In this document: piece after piece, positions 24,226-32,787 of the stretch
Layout: each line of letters starts with the position of its first letter
Numbering within the stretch: the first letter of the stretch is position 1
Virus record (IMG/VR): IMGVR_UViG_3300022939_000039
Coordinates: 1-44,313 of that record
Length of the DNA stretch: 44,313 nt
Strand: one strand, 5' to 3'
Origin: a virus
Program-made: the position numbers and the translations under genes
Notes under the pieces: generated by a model
What the model saw: only the letters and a program-made list of their open reading frames with translations
Database searches by the model: none
Told to the model about the DNA's origin: nothing

Positions 24226-27200
24226 TAAGTTTTACGGAAATCAAAAAGTATATGTTGAAACTGATTTTGATAACGTGGTTCTTGTGGACCCAAACAAAAT
24301 CGTAAACGAAGACGGTACTGTTGACGAAAGATTAGTTAACCATGAAAACTTAACGGTTTATGCTAATTTAGAGGCAAGAGTAATACCTCGTACCAAGCTT
24401 GCTATTGGTTCAAATTATGACGATAGTGTTAGAAACATTGGTTTAGCTCAGATGAATATTAACTTCATGGAGGGTAAATCACCAGATTCTAATACACCTC
24501 AAGAAACTTTTGACAAAAAATATAATCCCGACAAACAACAAGACAAATATTTTGATACCACATGGACTGACCAAATCTTACCGTTTAGTAAAGACGGTGG
24601 TAATTCTTGGTCAGGTAATGAGGTTGACAACCAATTGTTAGGTATTACACGTATTAGTGTTAAAATGAATCCAGCCTTCGTACCTACCGTAACTATTGAA
24701 ATGACAGACGTTCAGGGTAGGGTACTATTTGAAAGAGGTGACCAATCACCATATTCTGCATTTATGCAATTACCATATCCCATATTCACACTTACGTTAA
24801 AAGGATATTATGGAAAGGCAATAAAGTTAGAGTTGATGTTAAAAGACTTTAACGCACGTTTTGACCCTTCAGACGGTAACTATAAGATTACCACTAATTT
24901 CATTGCAAGAAGTCACGCCTTCCTTCAGGACACACTATTGGATTATCTATATGCTACACCACACATGTATGTTAAATCATATGAGGTAAACAACAATACC
25001 AACGGAACAACGGATGGTACTGTGGGTATTGAAGCGTCAACCACCACCAAAGGTATGGAAAAGATAAAGGAGGTTTATTCTTTATATAAAACAAAAGGAC
25101 TTATTGATGAGGATTTTCCTGAGATAACTTTAAACCAAATGACGATGAGGTTGGAGTATTTCAACAGGTATGTTATGGAGGCGTATTCTAAAGAAGATAT
25201 GTCAGTGTTAACTGATATTGTTAATTATGAAAATGATTTATCTGATTATAGAAGAAAAGTTTTTATTAACACTCAAGATTCGTGGTTTGAAAAATATGTG
25301 GATGCTTCAAGTAAGATAGTTAAAAGTAACACTTCACAAGCGTTATTATATGAGTTTAAAAAAGAATTGGATGAACAAAAAATTATTGAGGCAATTAGTG
25401 AGTTAAAATCTATAATTGAAGAATACAATAAAAAATTAAAAGATAATCCGACTTTCTATAACCCTGGTATCTACACTATTGAAAATAAAAAGAAGGAAGC
25501 GAAGATTCCTGTAAACATTAGAAAAGGTGATATTATAAAAAGAATTACTGACCCTAATGATATTGACTATGAAAAAACATATACCCTAAGAAATGGTCGA
25601 CCTCCTGAGACGGACGAGAACAATGAACCGAGCGCTGAGTTTAAAGAATTTGAGCAAAAACTAAGGGCTAGATTTGAATTATCCAGTAACGAATATGTTG
25701 TTGCTAATGATGGGATTCAAGAACAAGAAGTAGGTGTTAGGTTTATCATGTTTGGTGATACTATAACAAAACATTTCCAAAACGGTTCGTTTTTATCTAA
25801 ATTGGCTAAAATTGATGATACTTTTAAAGATAAGAGAAAAAAGATTGAAGAGGAACTATCTGAGGCATTGGCGAAAAAGATAATTTCATCAGATGTAGGT
25901 CTTGGGTTTAATCCAACAATCAATAATGTATTGGCTGTTATCTGTGCATGTGCTGAAGGTTTCTATAGATTAATGGATGAGGTCGCTGACAATGCTTGGG
26001 AAGAAAGAGCAAATCCGAAAAGACTTTCGGCTATTATACCACCACAAAAATCTTTTGGTGAGGACGGAAAGAAACTATTAAATCAGGTAACAACAACAGG
26101 TGGTACACTACAAAACAAATCGATAGTTTATCCTTGGCCTCAATATTTTGAAGAGGTTATTGATGAAAATGGTGACAGTAAATATGAAATAAAATATCCA
26201 GGACAACCATCAATTGCGAGTTCTATTGATGGGTGGAACTATCAGTTATGGCCTGAAATAGAATTTGTTGAAGAATACATTAAAGCATCTTTAGAGAAGG
26301 ATAAGCCTGTGGTTAGTGTTAACTATGAAAATGAAACACAACTAACTAATTATATAAGCTCAAACGCCATTGAATTCCCATTCGATAGTACACCATATTC
26401 AAATAAGGAATACGTTTCATTTTTCTATGAAATTTTTGAAAGAACTTATTTGAATACCAACTACAACAAAATTATTAGGAATAATAATTTTAGAAAGTCG
26501 TTGTATAATGTATTTGCCGATTTTGAGTCGTTAAACATTCAAGAAGGGTTAAAAGGTAGTCCTAAACTAACGAAGATATTCAAAGAATATAAGTTTAATG
26601 TAAACAGTTTTAACAATTACTTATCGTCAATATCGAATAACGGTCAAGGAAGTTACTATTCAAGAAAATCGAGAGACATCTTTACTCAACCATATATCAA
26701 TAATTTTATTGAGACAGACTACGGTATATACTCAATAGATAATATTTTATCAGATTCAGTATCAGTAATCCCTTCGTCTGAAAAATCTGTTCAACAGTTG
26801 GAGGAGTATATTAGTGGTACTTCATCTAACGATGTTACATTCTTAGATGTTTTTCCGTTCACCAATCTAAGTTGGTTAAAAAAGAATTTGGCTGACGGTA
26901 CATCGGTGGGTACGGTTAATGGTGCTAATGATACTACTGAAATTATGAACTTTAATGTTCTAAAGAAAACATTGGCAACATTTGATGATGAAATTGAAAA
27001 GGACAGTGTGTTTACTGATAGATTATTAACCTATTTTGATTTTATTACAAACTTCCCATCTGCCCCTAATCAAATAACAAGTAATAATAGTTACTCTACA
27101 GTTTATGGTAATAGCCAACAGATTGCACAATATTATGATGGAAGGAAAAATAAAGATTTTTATTTAACTGAAGGTACCTTAGATTATGGTACTAACTATA

Positions 27201-30200
27201 ATACTGTCTATAATAAGATAACATCAACTCAGACCACATCATTATTGAATACCCCGTATTTTGTAAATTCATTTATTAAAGGTGTTGATAATGAGAGAGA
27301 TGGGGTACAAAACCCATATGTTGGTTTAGGATATATGTATTTAAACTCATTACCACTACCTACACTGAGTGAGAAATTTTTAACTAAAAATATTTCAGAC
27401 GAGGGTGTTGCTTCTAATGTGTGGAGTAATTACATCTATGCAGGTTTAAGTAAATTTTCAGCAATCCATAAAATCCCATATCCGTGGATATTGAAGTACG
27501 GTTCTATATGGCATAGATACAAAGAGGATAAGTTAGGTAATGGTGATATACTGGATGGTATATGGGAAGATTTTGATTATGTTGATGCTTATGACCCTAT
27601 CAACGGTAATATCAATAAAGTATATGAAGTTCAAAACCTAAATGGTGGTTCATATGATTATGTCCCTGAAGATTTAAAAACGACAGTTAGTGGTCAGATA
27701 TTATCATTAAATAATGGTTTTTATCCTAAAGTTATTAACAACACTTATAGGTTCTTTACTGGTGAAGAGGTATTGGTTAACTATGACAATACCGAATTAG
27801 ATGATATGTACACCAACGGTGGGTTTAAATCAGGTCATTTAAATGAAAGCAGATTGTTTGCAGGATATGACGAAGTCAACCCTACAAGACATTTAGAATA
27901 CCAAAGTTGGTTCCAATATTTTGATATTGATGGAAACAAGGCATTTGATACTGATTCGAACAATTCTATTTTGGTTATCCCTTCTGCTGGTTTCCAAAAG
28001 TTTAATCAATCGATGAGAGAGTGTTTAGACAACAACGGTAAACTAACACAAGATATTGAAGGTAATCCGTCAGTTCAAAACGGTAGTGTAAGGTCATTAT
28101 GGGGTGCACCTAACTACGGATATTTTAACAATCAGTGGGTTAGAAAACCAAATACAAACGAATACATCAAAGTTATCGATAGTTCAGAAGAACAACAAAA
28201 CGCGTTTAACTTAATCAATAAAGATAGTGATAAAAACTATAAATCCGTTGAGGAAATATTCTCTATATTCTCAAAAGAGATGTTGGACGATTTTGAAAAA
28301 CACTTCTTAAATTTCTGTAAGAAAGAAAAAGATTTTGAGGATATAGTTCCTAACCCATCAAAGATTAATAACGACAACTACTTGGGTGAATTTAATGTTA
28401 GTTACGATGATAACATTGAAAGAGTGATGAAAACGTTATTATTTGTTCAAAAAAATACTAATATTACGTTATCACAAAACACTTCTGGTGGTGAGAATAA
28501 TCTTGTTAAAAACATAACTGAGGCTCAAACTCAAAGATTTGTGACTAAATCAAATGAGTTTTTAAATAAGGAGGTGATATTAAAGATTGGTAATCCTGGT
28601 CAGTTTGACCGTAGGGTATTTGATTCTTTTTCATCTAATGAAGATTTTATACCTGTTGATAAGATTGAATTCGGACCGTATGTAGAAAACACGGTACCGA
28701 CTGCTGCGAACGGTGTAACATTATTGACGAGTCAAACAAATCACCCTGAAGCATGGGAAGCGTTATATTTGTATGTTGGTGAATATGTGGAAGACGGTCT
28801 AAAGTATAGTGACGGTGGTTCATACATTACTGATTTCTTCCCTGAGTTTAATGTGGAGTTTACTGAATCAAATGTTATTGACTTAAGTAGGTTGATAAAA
28901 GTTTATGCCAGTAAAAAGTATAATGATAACAATTTAACAAGAGGACTGTTCCTACAAGATTTTGAATCTTTTATGAATCAAAATCAATTGAATCAGTATA
29001 ATATGTTAAATCAAATATTCTCTAACCTTAATAGACGATTACCATCGGTTGAGGAAAGTAAAAAAGAGGTGAGAGTATCAAAACTTGATGGTAATACTAA
29101 TAAGAATGAAATTTGGACGGTGTTCAAAAACATGAACGATAGATGGATATCAGGTCAAGACGTTAAAGGTAAAACATTATTTGAACAATTCTTATTCTTA
29201 GATAGTGGTAACAGACCGATAGGTGACAAGGTAATTATTAATATTGAAAAATTAAGAGAAACATTAAAAGGTTACACTGCAACTGATAGTGTATTAAACC
29301 TGATGGGTTCAATATTAGAAGACAATAACTTTGTCTTTATGCCGACACCAACATATGCAAACTTCTTTGGTAGAAACGAAAGGGTAAAAGAGGGTATGCC
29401 TGACCCATCATATAGTGATATTGCGAACAATGCGTTTGGTACATTCTTAGAGGTAGACACTCACGGTTCCGAACCAAAGTTCTTGGCAATTTATGTTGGT
29501 AAAGTATCTGAGAAAATTAATACATCACCTGAAAATGAAAATTACTTATATCAAGATGATGCATTTGATATTTCAAAATCAACTAATAACCCTTTAAGGT
29601 CGTCACTTGACGGGGTGGACAACTTCTCAAATAGAAATAAAGTTGTGGCATTTAATGTGGATTTTGGTGTTAGAAACCAAAACATGTTTAAATCAATTTC
29701 TATTGATATGTCACAAAGAAAAAATATTGCACCAACCTTTGAAATTTTAGCTGGGTTAGGTGCTATGGGTGACGGTATGAAAGTTGCTCAGCAGACTGCC
29801 AGTTTATATAACTTCTATAAAAATTCAAGTTACAACTGTACGGTAAGCTCTATGGGTAATGCTATGATTCAACCAACAATGTACTTTAATCTTAGGTATG
29901 TACCGATGTTCTATGGTCCATATTTGATTACAAGTGTTAATCACGATATTACAACTAGAGATTTTAGTACAACATTTGAAGGTGTAAGGGCAACAAAATA
30001 CTCTTTACAGTTACCAGATAGTTTGGTTTCTAGTGTGAATGTGGATTTAGTACAAAATTATCTTTCAGACGTTAGAAGGTTGGCATCAACAAATAGTAGA
30101 CTAACTGAGAGTGAGGTAAAAAGAAGTGACAATATTAAAAACAGTACAACTTCAACTAATAATAAAAAACAGGGTGAAGATAATAAGTGTATTGCTCAAC

Positions 30201-30793
30201 AAAAGTTAGATAAACCATACGAGAAAAATAAGAAATCAACAATTAACAGTTCAACGTTTAAAGCTGCGATTAACAAGATTTCATTGTCTGAAGATGTTAA
30301 GAAATATATTTTTGGTGTTGGTTATGTTGAAACAGGTGTGGGACAAAACTTAACCGCTTTCAATAATAACTTCTTTAATCTTAAGAATATAAAAGAAAAC
30401 GATAGATGGACAGTAGACTTTAAAAAACAAACATGTGTTAAGGATAATGGATTTGACATTCCATATTTGGCCTTTGATAGTTTGTCAGATTCTGTTAAAT
30501 TTATGAATGATATATGTAGTCAGTATGAAAACATTATACAGGCATTTTTAACCAACCCATCTATAAATGGTGACTTGGCAAAATCATTTACTTACATATG
30601 GTATTATACACTTAGGTTTACAAAATTAGATAAACAAATAAACACGAGTGAAAATATTAAGGACACCGTTGAAACCATAATTGCGACTATTGACGGTGAA
30701 ATTTCTAAAAATTCTGAATCCAAAAAAACATTTGATAAGGGATATGATATGTTTGGTAGAAAGATAAACGCGTGGGATAAACGCGTGGGATAA
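24215..30793 (+). CDS. Giant baseplate hub protein with C-terminal glucosaminidase-like (GH73) domain
   Basis: A 2192-residue protein, the largest in the window. Residues about 150-230 (TRISVKMNPAFVPTVTIEMT, PYPIFTLTLKGYYGKAIKLE) and about 1800-1950 (VVAFNVDFGVRNQNMFKSIS, MYFNLRYVPMFYGPYLITSV) look like beta-rich hub folds of the gp27/gpD kind. Residues about 2009-2150 resemble a GH73 glucosaminidase: IFGVGYVETGVGQNLTAFNN with candidate catalytic Glu2039, FFNLKNIKEND, and LAFDSLSDSVKFMND. GH73 enzymes cut the glycan chain of peptidoglycan. T4 splits these jobs between gp27 and gp5 (lysozyme); here hub and wall-cutting functions appear fused. The middle 1500 residues are unassigned. It overlaps the preceding gene by 11 bases. 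The stop codon lies in a 13-bp tandem duplication. Confidence 0.8.
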   Translation: MAGSKFYGNQKVYVETDFDNVVLVDPNKIVNEDGTVDERLVNHENLTVYANLEARVIPRTKLAIGSNYDDSVRNIGLAQMNINFMEGKSPDSNTPQETFDKKYNPDKQQDKYFDTTWTDQILPFSKDGGNSWSGNEVDNQLLGITRISVKMNPAFVPTVTIEMTDVQGRVLFERGDQSPYSAFMQLPYPIFTLTLKGYYGKAIKLELMLKDFNARFDPSDGNYKITTNFIARSHAFLQDTLLDYLYATPHMYVKSYEVNNNTNGTTDGTVGIEASTTTKGMEKIKEVYSLYKTKGLIDEDFPEITLNQMTMRLEYFNRYVMEAYSKEDMSVLTDIVNYENDLSDYRRKVFINTQDSWFEKYVDASSKIVKSNTSQALLYEFKKELDEQKIIEAISELKSIIEEYNKKLKDNPTFYNPGIYTIENKKKEAKIPVNIRKGDIIKRITDPNDIDYEKTYTLRNGRPPETDENNEPSAEFKEFEQKLRARFELSSNEYVVANDGIQEQEVGVRFIMFGDTITKHFQNGSFLSKLAKIDDTFKDKRKKIEEELSEALAKKIISSDVGLGFNPTINNVLAVICACAEGFYRLMDEVADNAWEERANPKRLSAIIPPQKSFGEDGKKLLNQVTTTGGTLQNKSIVYPWPQYFEEVIDENGDSKYEIKYPGQPSIASSIDGWNYQLWPEIEFVEEYIKASLEKDKPVVSVNYENETQLTNYISSNAIEFPFDSTPYSNKEYVSFFYEIFERTYLNTNYNKIIRNNNFRKSLYNVFADFESLNIQEGLKGSPKLTKIFKEYKFNVNSFNNYLSSISNNGQGSYYSRKSRDIFTQPYINNFIETDYGIYSIDNILSDSVSVIPSSEKSVQQLEEYISGTSSNDVTFLDVFPFTNLSWLKKNLADGTSVGTVNGANDTTEIMNFNVLKKTLATFDDEIEKDSVFTDRLLTYFDFITNFPSAPNQITSNNSYSTVYGNSQQIAQYYDGRKNKDFYLTEGTLDYGTNYNTVYNKITSTQTTSLLNTPYFVNSFIKGVDNERDGVQNPYVGLGYMYLNSLPLPTLSEKFLTKNISDEGVASNVWSNYIYAGLSKFSAIHKIPYPWILKYGSIWHRYKEDKLGNGDILDGIWEDFDYVDAYDPINGNINKVYEVQNLNGGSYDYVPEDLKTTVSGQILSLNNGFYPKVINNTYRFFTGEEVLVNYDNTELDDMYTNGGFKSGHLNESRLFAGYDEVNPTRHLEYQSWFQYFDIDGNKAFDTDSNNSILVIPSAGFQKFNQSMRECLDNNGKLTQDIEGNPSVQNGSVRSLWGAPNYGYFNNQWVRKPNTNEYIKVIDSSEEQQNAFNLINKDSDKNYKSVEEIFSIFSKEMLDDFEKHFLNFCKKEKDFEDIVPNPSKINNDNYLGEFNVSYDDNIERVMKTLLFVQKNTNITLSQNTSGGENNLVKNITEAQTQRFVTKSNEFLNKEVILKIGNPGQFDRRVFDSFSSNEDFIPVDKIEFGPYVENTVPTAANGVTLLTSQTNHPEAWEALYLYVGEYVEDGLKYSDGGSYITDFFPEFNVEFTESNVIDLSRLIKVYASKKYNDNNLTRGLFLQDFESFMNQNQLNQYNMLNQIFSNLNRRLPSVEESKKEVRVSKLDGNTNKNEIWTVFKNMNDRWISGQDVKGKTLFEQFLFLDSGNRPIGDKVIINIEKLRETLKGYTATDSVLNLMGSILEDNNFVFMPTPTYANFFGRNERVKEGMPDPSYSDIANNAFGTFLEVDTHGSEPKFLAIYVGKVSEKINTSPENENYLYQDDAFDISKSTNNPLRSSLDGVDNFSNRNKVVAFNVDFGVRNQNMFKSISIDMSQRKNIAPTFEILAGLGAMGDGMKVAQQTASLYNFYKNSSYNCTVSSMGNAMIQPTMYFNLRYVPMFYGPYLITSVNHDITTRDFSTTFEGVRATKYSLQLPDSLVSSVNVDLVQNYLSDVRRLASTNSRLTESEVKRSDNIKNSTTSTNNKKQGEDNKCIAQQKLDKPYEKNKKSTINSSTFKAAINKISLSEDVKKYIFGVGYVETGVGQNLTAFNNNFFNLKNIKENDRWTVDFKKQTCVKDNGFDIPYLAFDSLSDSVKFMNDICSQYENIIQAFLTNPSINGDLAKSFTYIWYYTLRFTKLDKQINTSENIKDTVETIIATIDGEISKNSESKKTFDKGYDMFGRKINAWDKRVG
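30763..30793 (+). repeat. 13-bp tandem duplication at hub gene stop codon
   Basis: GATAAACGCGTGG occurs twice in direct tandem (30763-30775 and 30776-30788), followed by a partial third copy GATAA that contains the stop codon. The duplication changes the reading frame of the last residues: without it the end would read INAWDNS, with it INAWDKRVG. It looks like a slippage event. Confidence 0.9.
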
Positions 30794-30826
30794 CAGTTAA
30801 AAATTAGAAAAACACTAATTAACGTA

Positions 30827-30833
30827 TATTTAT
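30827..30833 (+). promoter_or_regulatory. Putative late promoter heptamer before 74-residue gene
   Basis: TATTTAT (extended TATATTTAT) lies 13 bases before the ATG at 30847. It would drive the 74- and 216-residue genes up to the terminator at 31763. Confidence 0.55.
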
Positions 30834-30846
30834 TAATAAAAAGATT

Positions 30847-31071
30847 ATGAATACAAAATCATTATTAGACCAGTATTTGTCAAAAGACACTAGAATTACT
30901 GAAAGAGATTCGGGTAATGGTTACAAAGAAGTTTGTGACTTAGACACAGGTGATTGTTACACTGTTAGAATGAAAGACGGCCTTATTGAAAGAGTAGATA
31001 ACACAATGAAATTAAACAGAACTCTTAAGGTTGAAACACCACAAGGAGTAAAAACTCTTTTAAACGGTTAA
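30847..31071 (+). CDS. Small protein of unknown function (74 aa), late operon
   Basis: I do not recognise this protein. It has 74 residues with a helical start (MNTKSLLDQYLSKDTRITER) and a beta-rich remainder (GYKEVCDLDTGDCYTVRMKD, LKVETPQGVKTLL). Two cysteines at CDLDTGDC could form a disulfide or be incidental. No signal peptide or membrane segment is seen. It has a well-placed late heptamer and is followed after 11 bases by the acidic 216-residue gene, so the pair is likely co-expressed late and may concern the virion or its assembly. Confidence 0.7.
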   Translation: MNTKSLLDQYLSKDTRITERDSGNGYKEVCDLDTGDCYTVRMKDGLIERVDNTMKLNRTLKVETPQGVKTLLNG

Positions 31072-31082
31072 AAAGAATTATT

Positions 31083-31733
31083 ATGTCAGTAGATAAAAAA
31101 ATATTAAAAGAAATTGAGTCTTATAAAAGAATCAATAAGTATATTCTTGAACAAGAAGAACCTGTCGACCCCGCGGCCGACCCAGCATTAGATTTAGGTG
31201 GTGATGCTGAAGCACCTGCTGGTGATGAAATGGGTGAACCACAACCTGTAGATGTTGATACAGACCCAGATGTTGAGGTTGTTGATGAACCAGGTATGGA
31301 AGGTGGTGATGAAGTATCGTCTGATGAAGTTTCATCTGATGAGGGAACTGAAGAATTAGATATCACTGATTTAGTAACCACACAAAAAGACATGTCTTCA
31401 AAGCAAGAAGAGTATATGGAGACAATGATGGATAGATTGAATGACTTAACAAGTAAGTTAGAAGATATGGACCAAATTTTACAAAAGATTAATGATTTGG
31501 AACATAAGGTTGAAAAATACCGTCAAAAATCTCCTGAAGAAAAATTACAATTAAGAAGTTTAGACAGTTACCCATACAATCAAAAATTAACTGATTTCTT
31601 TTCAGACAAAGAAGTTGAAATGGAAAAAACAGGTAAAAATGAATATGTTTTAACTTCTGATGAAGTTGAAAACTATAGTGATGGTGAGATTAAAAAATCT
31701 TTCGACACACCATTTGAAGATGAAGGAATGTAA
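31083..31733 (+). CDS. Acidic coiled-coil protein (216 aa), possible head core/scaffold or internal protein
   Basis: I do not recognise a family. The first 25 residues are a basic amphipathic helix (MSVDKKILKEIESYKRINKY). Residues about 25-95 are extremely acidic and Pro/Ala/Gly-rich, with a short repeat SSDEVSSDE encoded by near-identical 15-base units (31307-31341). Residues about 100-155 form a coiled coil (MDRLNDLTSKLEDMDQILQK). A lone helix-to-acid-to-coiled-coil plan is seen in prohead core and scaffold proteins such as T4 gp22, but position beside gp32 does not support a capsid operon. Late expression is suggested by the heptamer at 30827. A strong terminator follows directly. Alternative: an internal head protein or a DNA-mimic. 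Confidence 0.65.
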   Translation: MSVDKKILKEIESYKRINKYILEQEEPVDPAADPALDLGGDAEAPAGDEMGEPQPVDVDTDPDVEVVDEPGMEGGDEVSSDEVSSDEGTEELDITDLVTTQKDMSSKQEEYMETMMDRLNDLTSKLEDMDQILQKINDLEHKVEKYRQKSPEEKLQLRSLDSYPYNQKLTDFFSDKEVEMEKTGKNEYVLTSDEVENYSDGEIKKSFDTPFEDEGM

Positions 31734-31762
31734 TTGACAAACCAAAAAATATAGACTATAAT
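31734..31762 (+). promoter_or_regulatory. Consensus sigma70-type promoter P1 upstream of gp32
   Basis: TTGACA (31734-31739), 17-base spacer, TATAAT (31757-31762): a perfect consensus. Its start point (about 31769-31770) lies inside the hairpin of the overlapping terminator, so transcripts from it lack nearly all of the 5' stem arm and should not terminate there, while transcripts from upstream would. Confidence 0.75.
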
Positions 31763-31788
31763 AAGACCACAATTCGTGGTCTTTTTTA
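31763..31788 (+). terminator. Rho-independent terminator after acidic protein gene
   Basis: AAGACCAC (31763-31770), loop AATTC and GTGGTCTT (31776-31783) form a perfect 8-bp stem followed by TTTTATTTTAT. It ends the late operon that starts at 30827 and separates it from the replication block. Confidence 0.85.
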
Positions 31789-31800
31789 TTTTATAACCAT

Positions 31801-31828
31801 TTGACTAAATCACCTTATGTGTTATATT
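31801..31828 (+). promoter_or_regulatory. Promoter P2 of gp32 gene
   Basis: TTGACT (31801-31806), 16-base spacer and TATATT (31823-31828). It gives a leader of about 45 bases that contains almost no C and many AAGAG/GTAAA units, hence unstructured. Two tandem promoters suit the high demand for the ssDNA-binding protein. Confidence 0.6.
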
Positions 31829-31878
31829 TAAAAGAGAGTAAATAAGAAATAAATTAAAAAGAGTAAAAAAGAGAAACT

Positions 31879-32730
31879 ATGGCAAATGCATTAGACGCTG
31901 TACTGGCACAGTACGAAAAAAACACCTCTAAAAATAGTGGTGGTAATCAGTCGATGTCTCAAGAAGACCGACTAAAACGTTATTTCACAACGTACCTACC
32001 TAAAGGTACTAAATCAGGTCAGAAAAGAGTTCGTATTCTACCAACATCAGACGGTTCATCTCCATTTAAAGAGGTGTGGTACCACGAGGTACAAATTGAT
32101 GGTAAGTGGACTAAACTCTACGACCCAGGTAAAAATGATGGTGAACGCTCTCCACTTACTGAGGTATATGAAGAGTTGATGTCAACAGGTAAAGAGTCAG
32201 ACAAGGACTTGGCTCGTCAATACCGTCCACGTAAATTCTACATTGTAAAACTTATCGACCGTGAAAATGAAGACCACGGACCTAAGTTTTGGAGATTCAA
32301 AGACAACTACAAGCAAGAAGGTATCTTGGATAAAATTATCCCTATTTGGAAGGCTAAAGGTGACGTAACCGATGCTAACGAAGGTAGAGATTTGATTATC
32401 GAGTTGGCTAAAGCAAAAACTCCAAAAGGTATTGAGTACACTGTGGTTCAAACAGTTATGTATGACGACCCATGTGCAATTCATGAAGACGCAGGTCAAA
32501 TGAAAGAGTGGGTTGAAGACGAACTTACTTGGCAAGACGTATACGCTCAAAAACCTGTTGAGTATTTGGAAGCAATCGCAAGAGGTGAGACACCTGTTTG
32601 GGATTCAGAGTTGAAAAAATATGTTTATGGTGAGGAATCAGAAATGTCTATCGGTGGTTCATCTTCTACAACTGAAGATACAGTAGACCCACAAGCTACG
32701 GCTGAGGTAGATGACGACCTACCATTCTAA
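31879..32730 (+). CDS. 32: Single-stranded DNA-binding protein gp32-like
   Basis: A 283-residue replication protein (T4 gp32 has 301) that coats ssDNA at the fork and organises polymerase, helicase and recombinase. N-terminal LDAVLAQYEKN and the basic DRLKRYFTTYLPKGTKSGQK are followed by an OB-type core (VRILPTSDGSSPFKEVWYHE, RPRKFYIVKLIDRENEDHGP). The cysteine/histidine zinc ribbon of T4 gp32 is absent: the core has a single Cys in DDPCAIHED. The C-terminus is a Ser/Thr linker and an acidic tip ending DDDLPF, very close to the DDDIPF tip of bacterial SSB. It is the first gene of the replication block, with two promoters and an unstructured leader that may allow autogenous control as in T4. 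Confidence 0.92.
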   Translation: MANALDAVLAQYEKNTSKNSGGNQSMSQEDRLKRYFTTYLPKGTKSGQKRVRILPTSDGSSPFKEVWYHEVQIDGKWTKLYDPGKNDGERSPLTEVYEELMSTGKESDKDLARQYRPRKFYIVKLIDRENEDHGPKFWRFKDNYKQEGILDKIIPIWKAKGDVTDANEGRDLIIELAKAKTPKGIEYTVVQTVMYDDPCAIHEDAGQMKEWVEDELTWQDVYAQKPVEYLEAIARGETPVWDSELKKYVYGEESEMSIGGSSSTTEDTVDPQATAEVDDDLPF

Positions 32731-32743
32731 AGAAAGTTAACAT

Positions 32744-32770
32744 GATGGTGCAGGCAATGTCTGCACCATC
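32744..32770 (+). terminator. Hairpin between gp32 and uvsX, partial terminator/attenuator
   Basis: GATGGTGCAG (32744-32753), loop GCAATGT and CTGCACCATC (32761-32770) form a perfect 10-bp stem but only TTTAT follows. It probably stops part of the transcripts or protects the abundant gp32 mRNA, letting uvsX and later genes be made at lower level. Confidence 0.65.
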
Positions 32771-32787
32771 TTTATAATGTAAAGATT

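Noticed and set aside
31121-31393. Minus-strand Ser/Pro/Thr-rich ORF
   Set aside because: It is the antisense shadow of the acidic repeat-rich part of the 216-residue gene.
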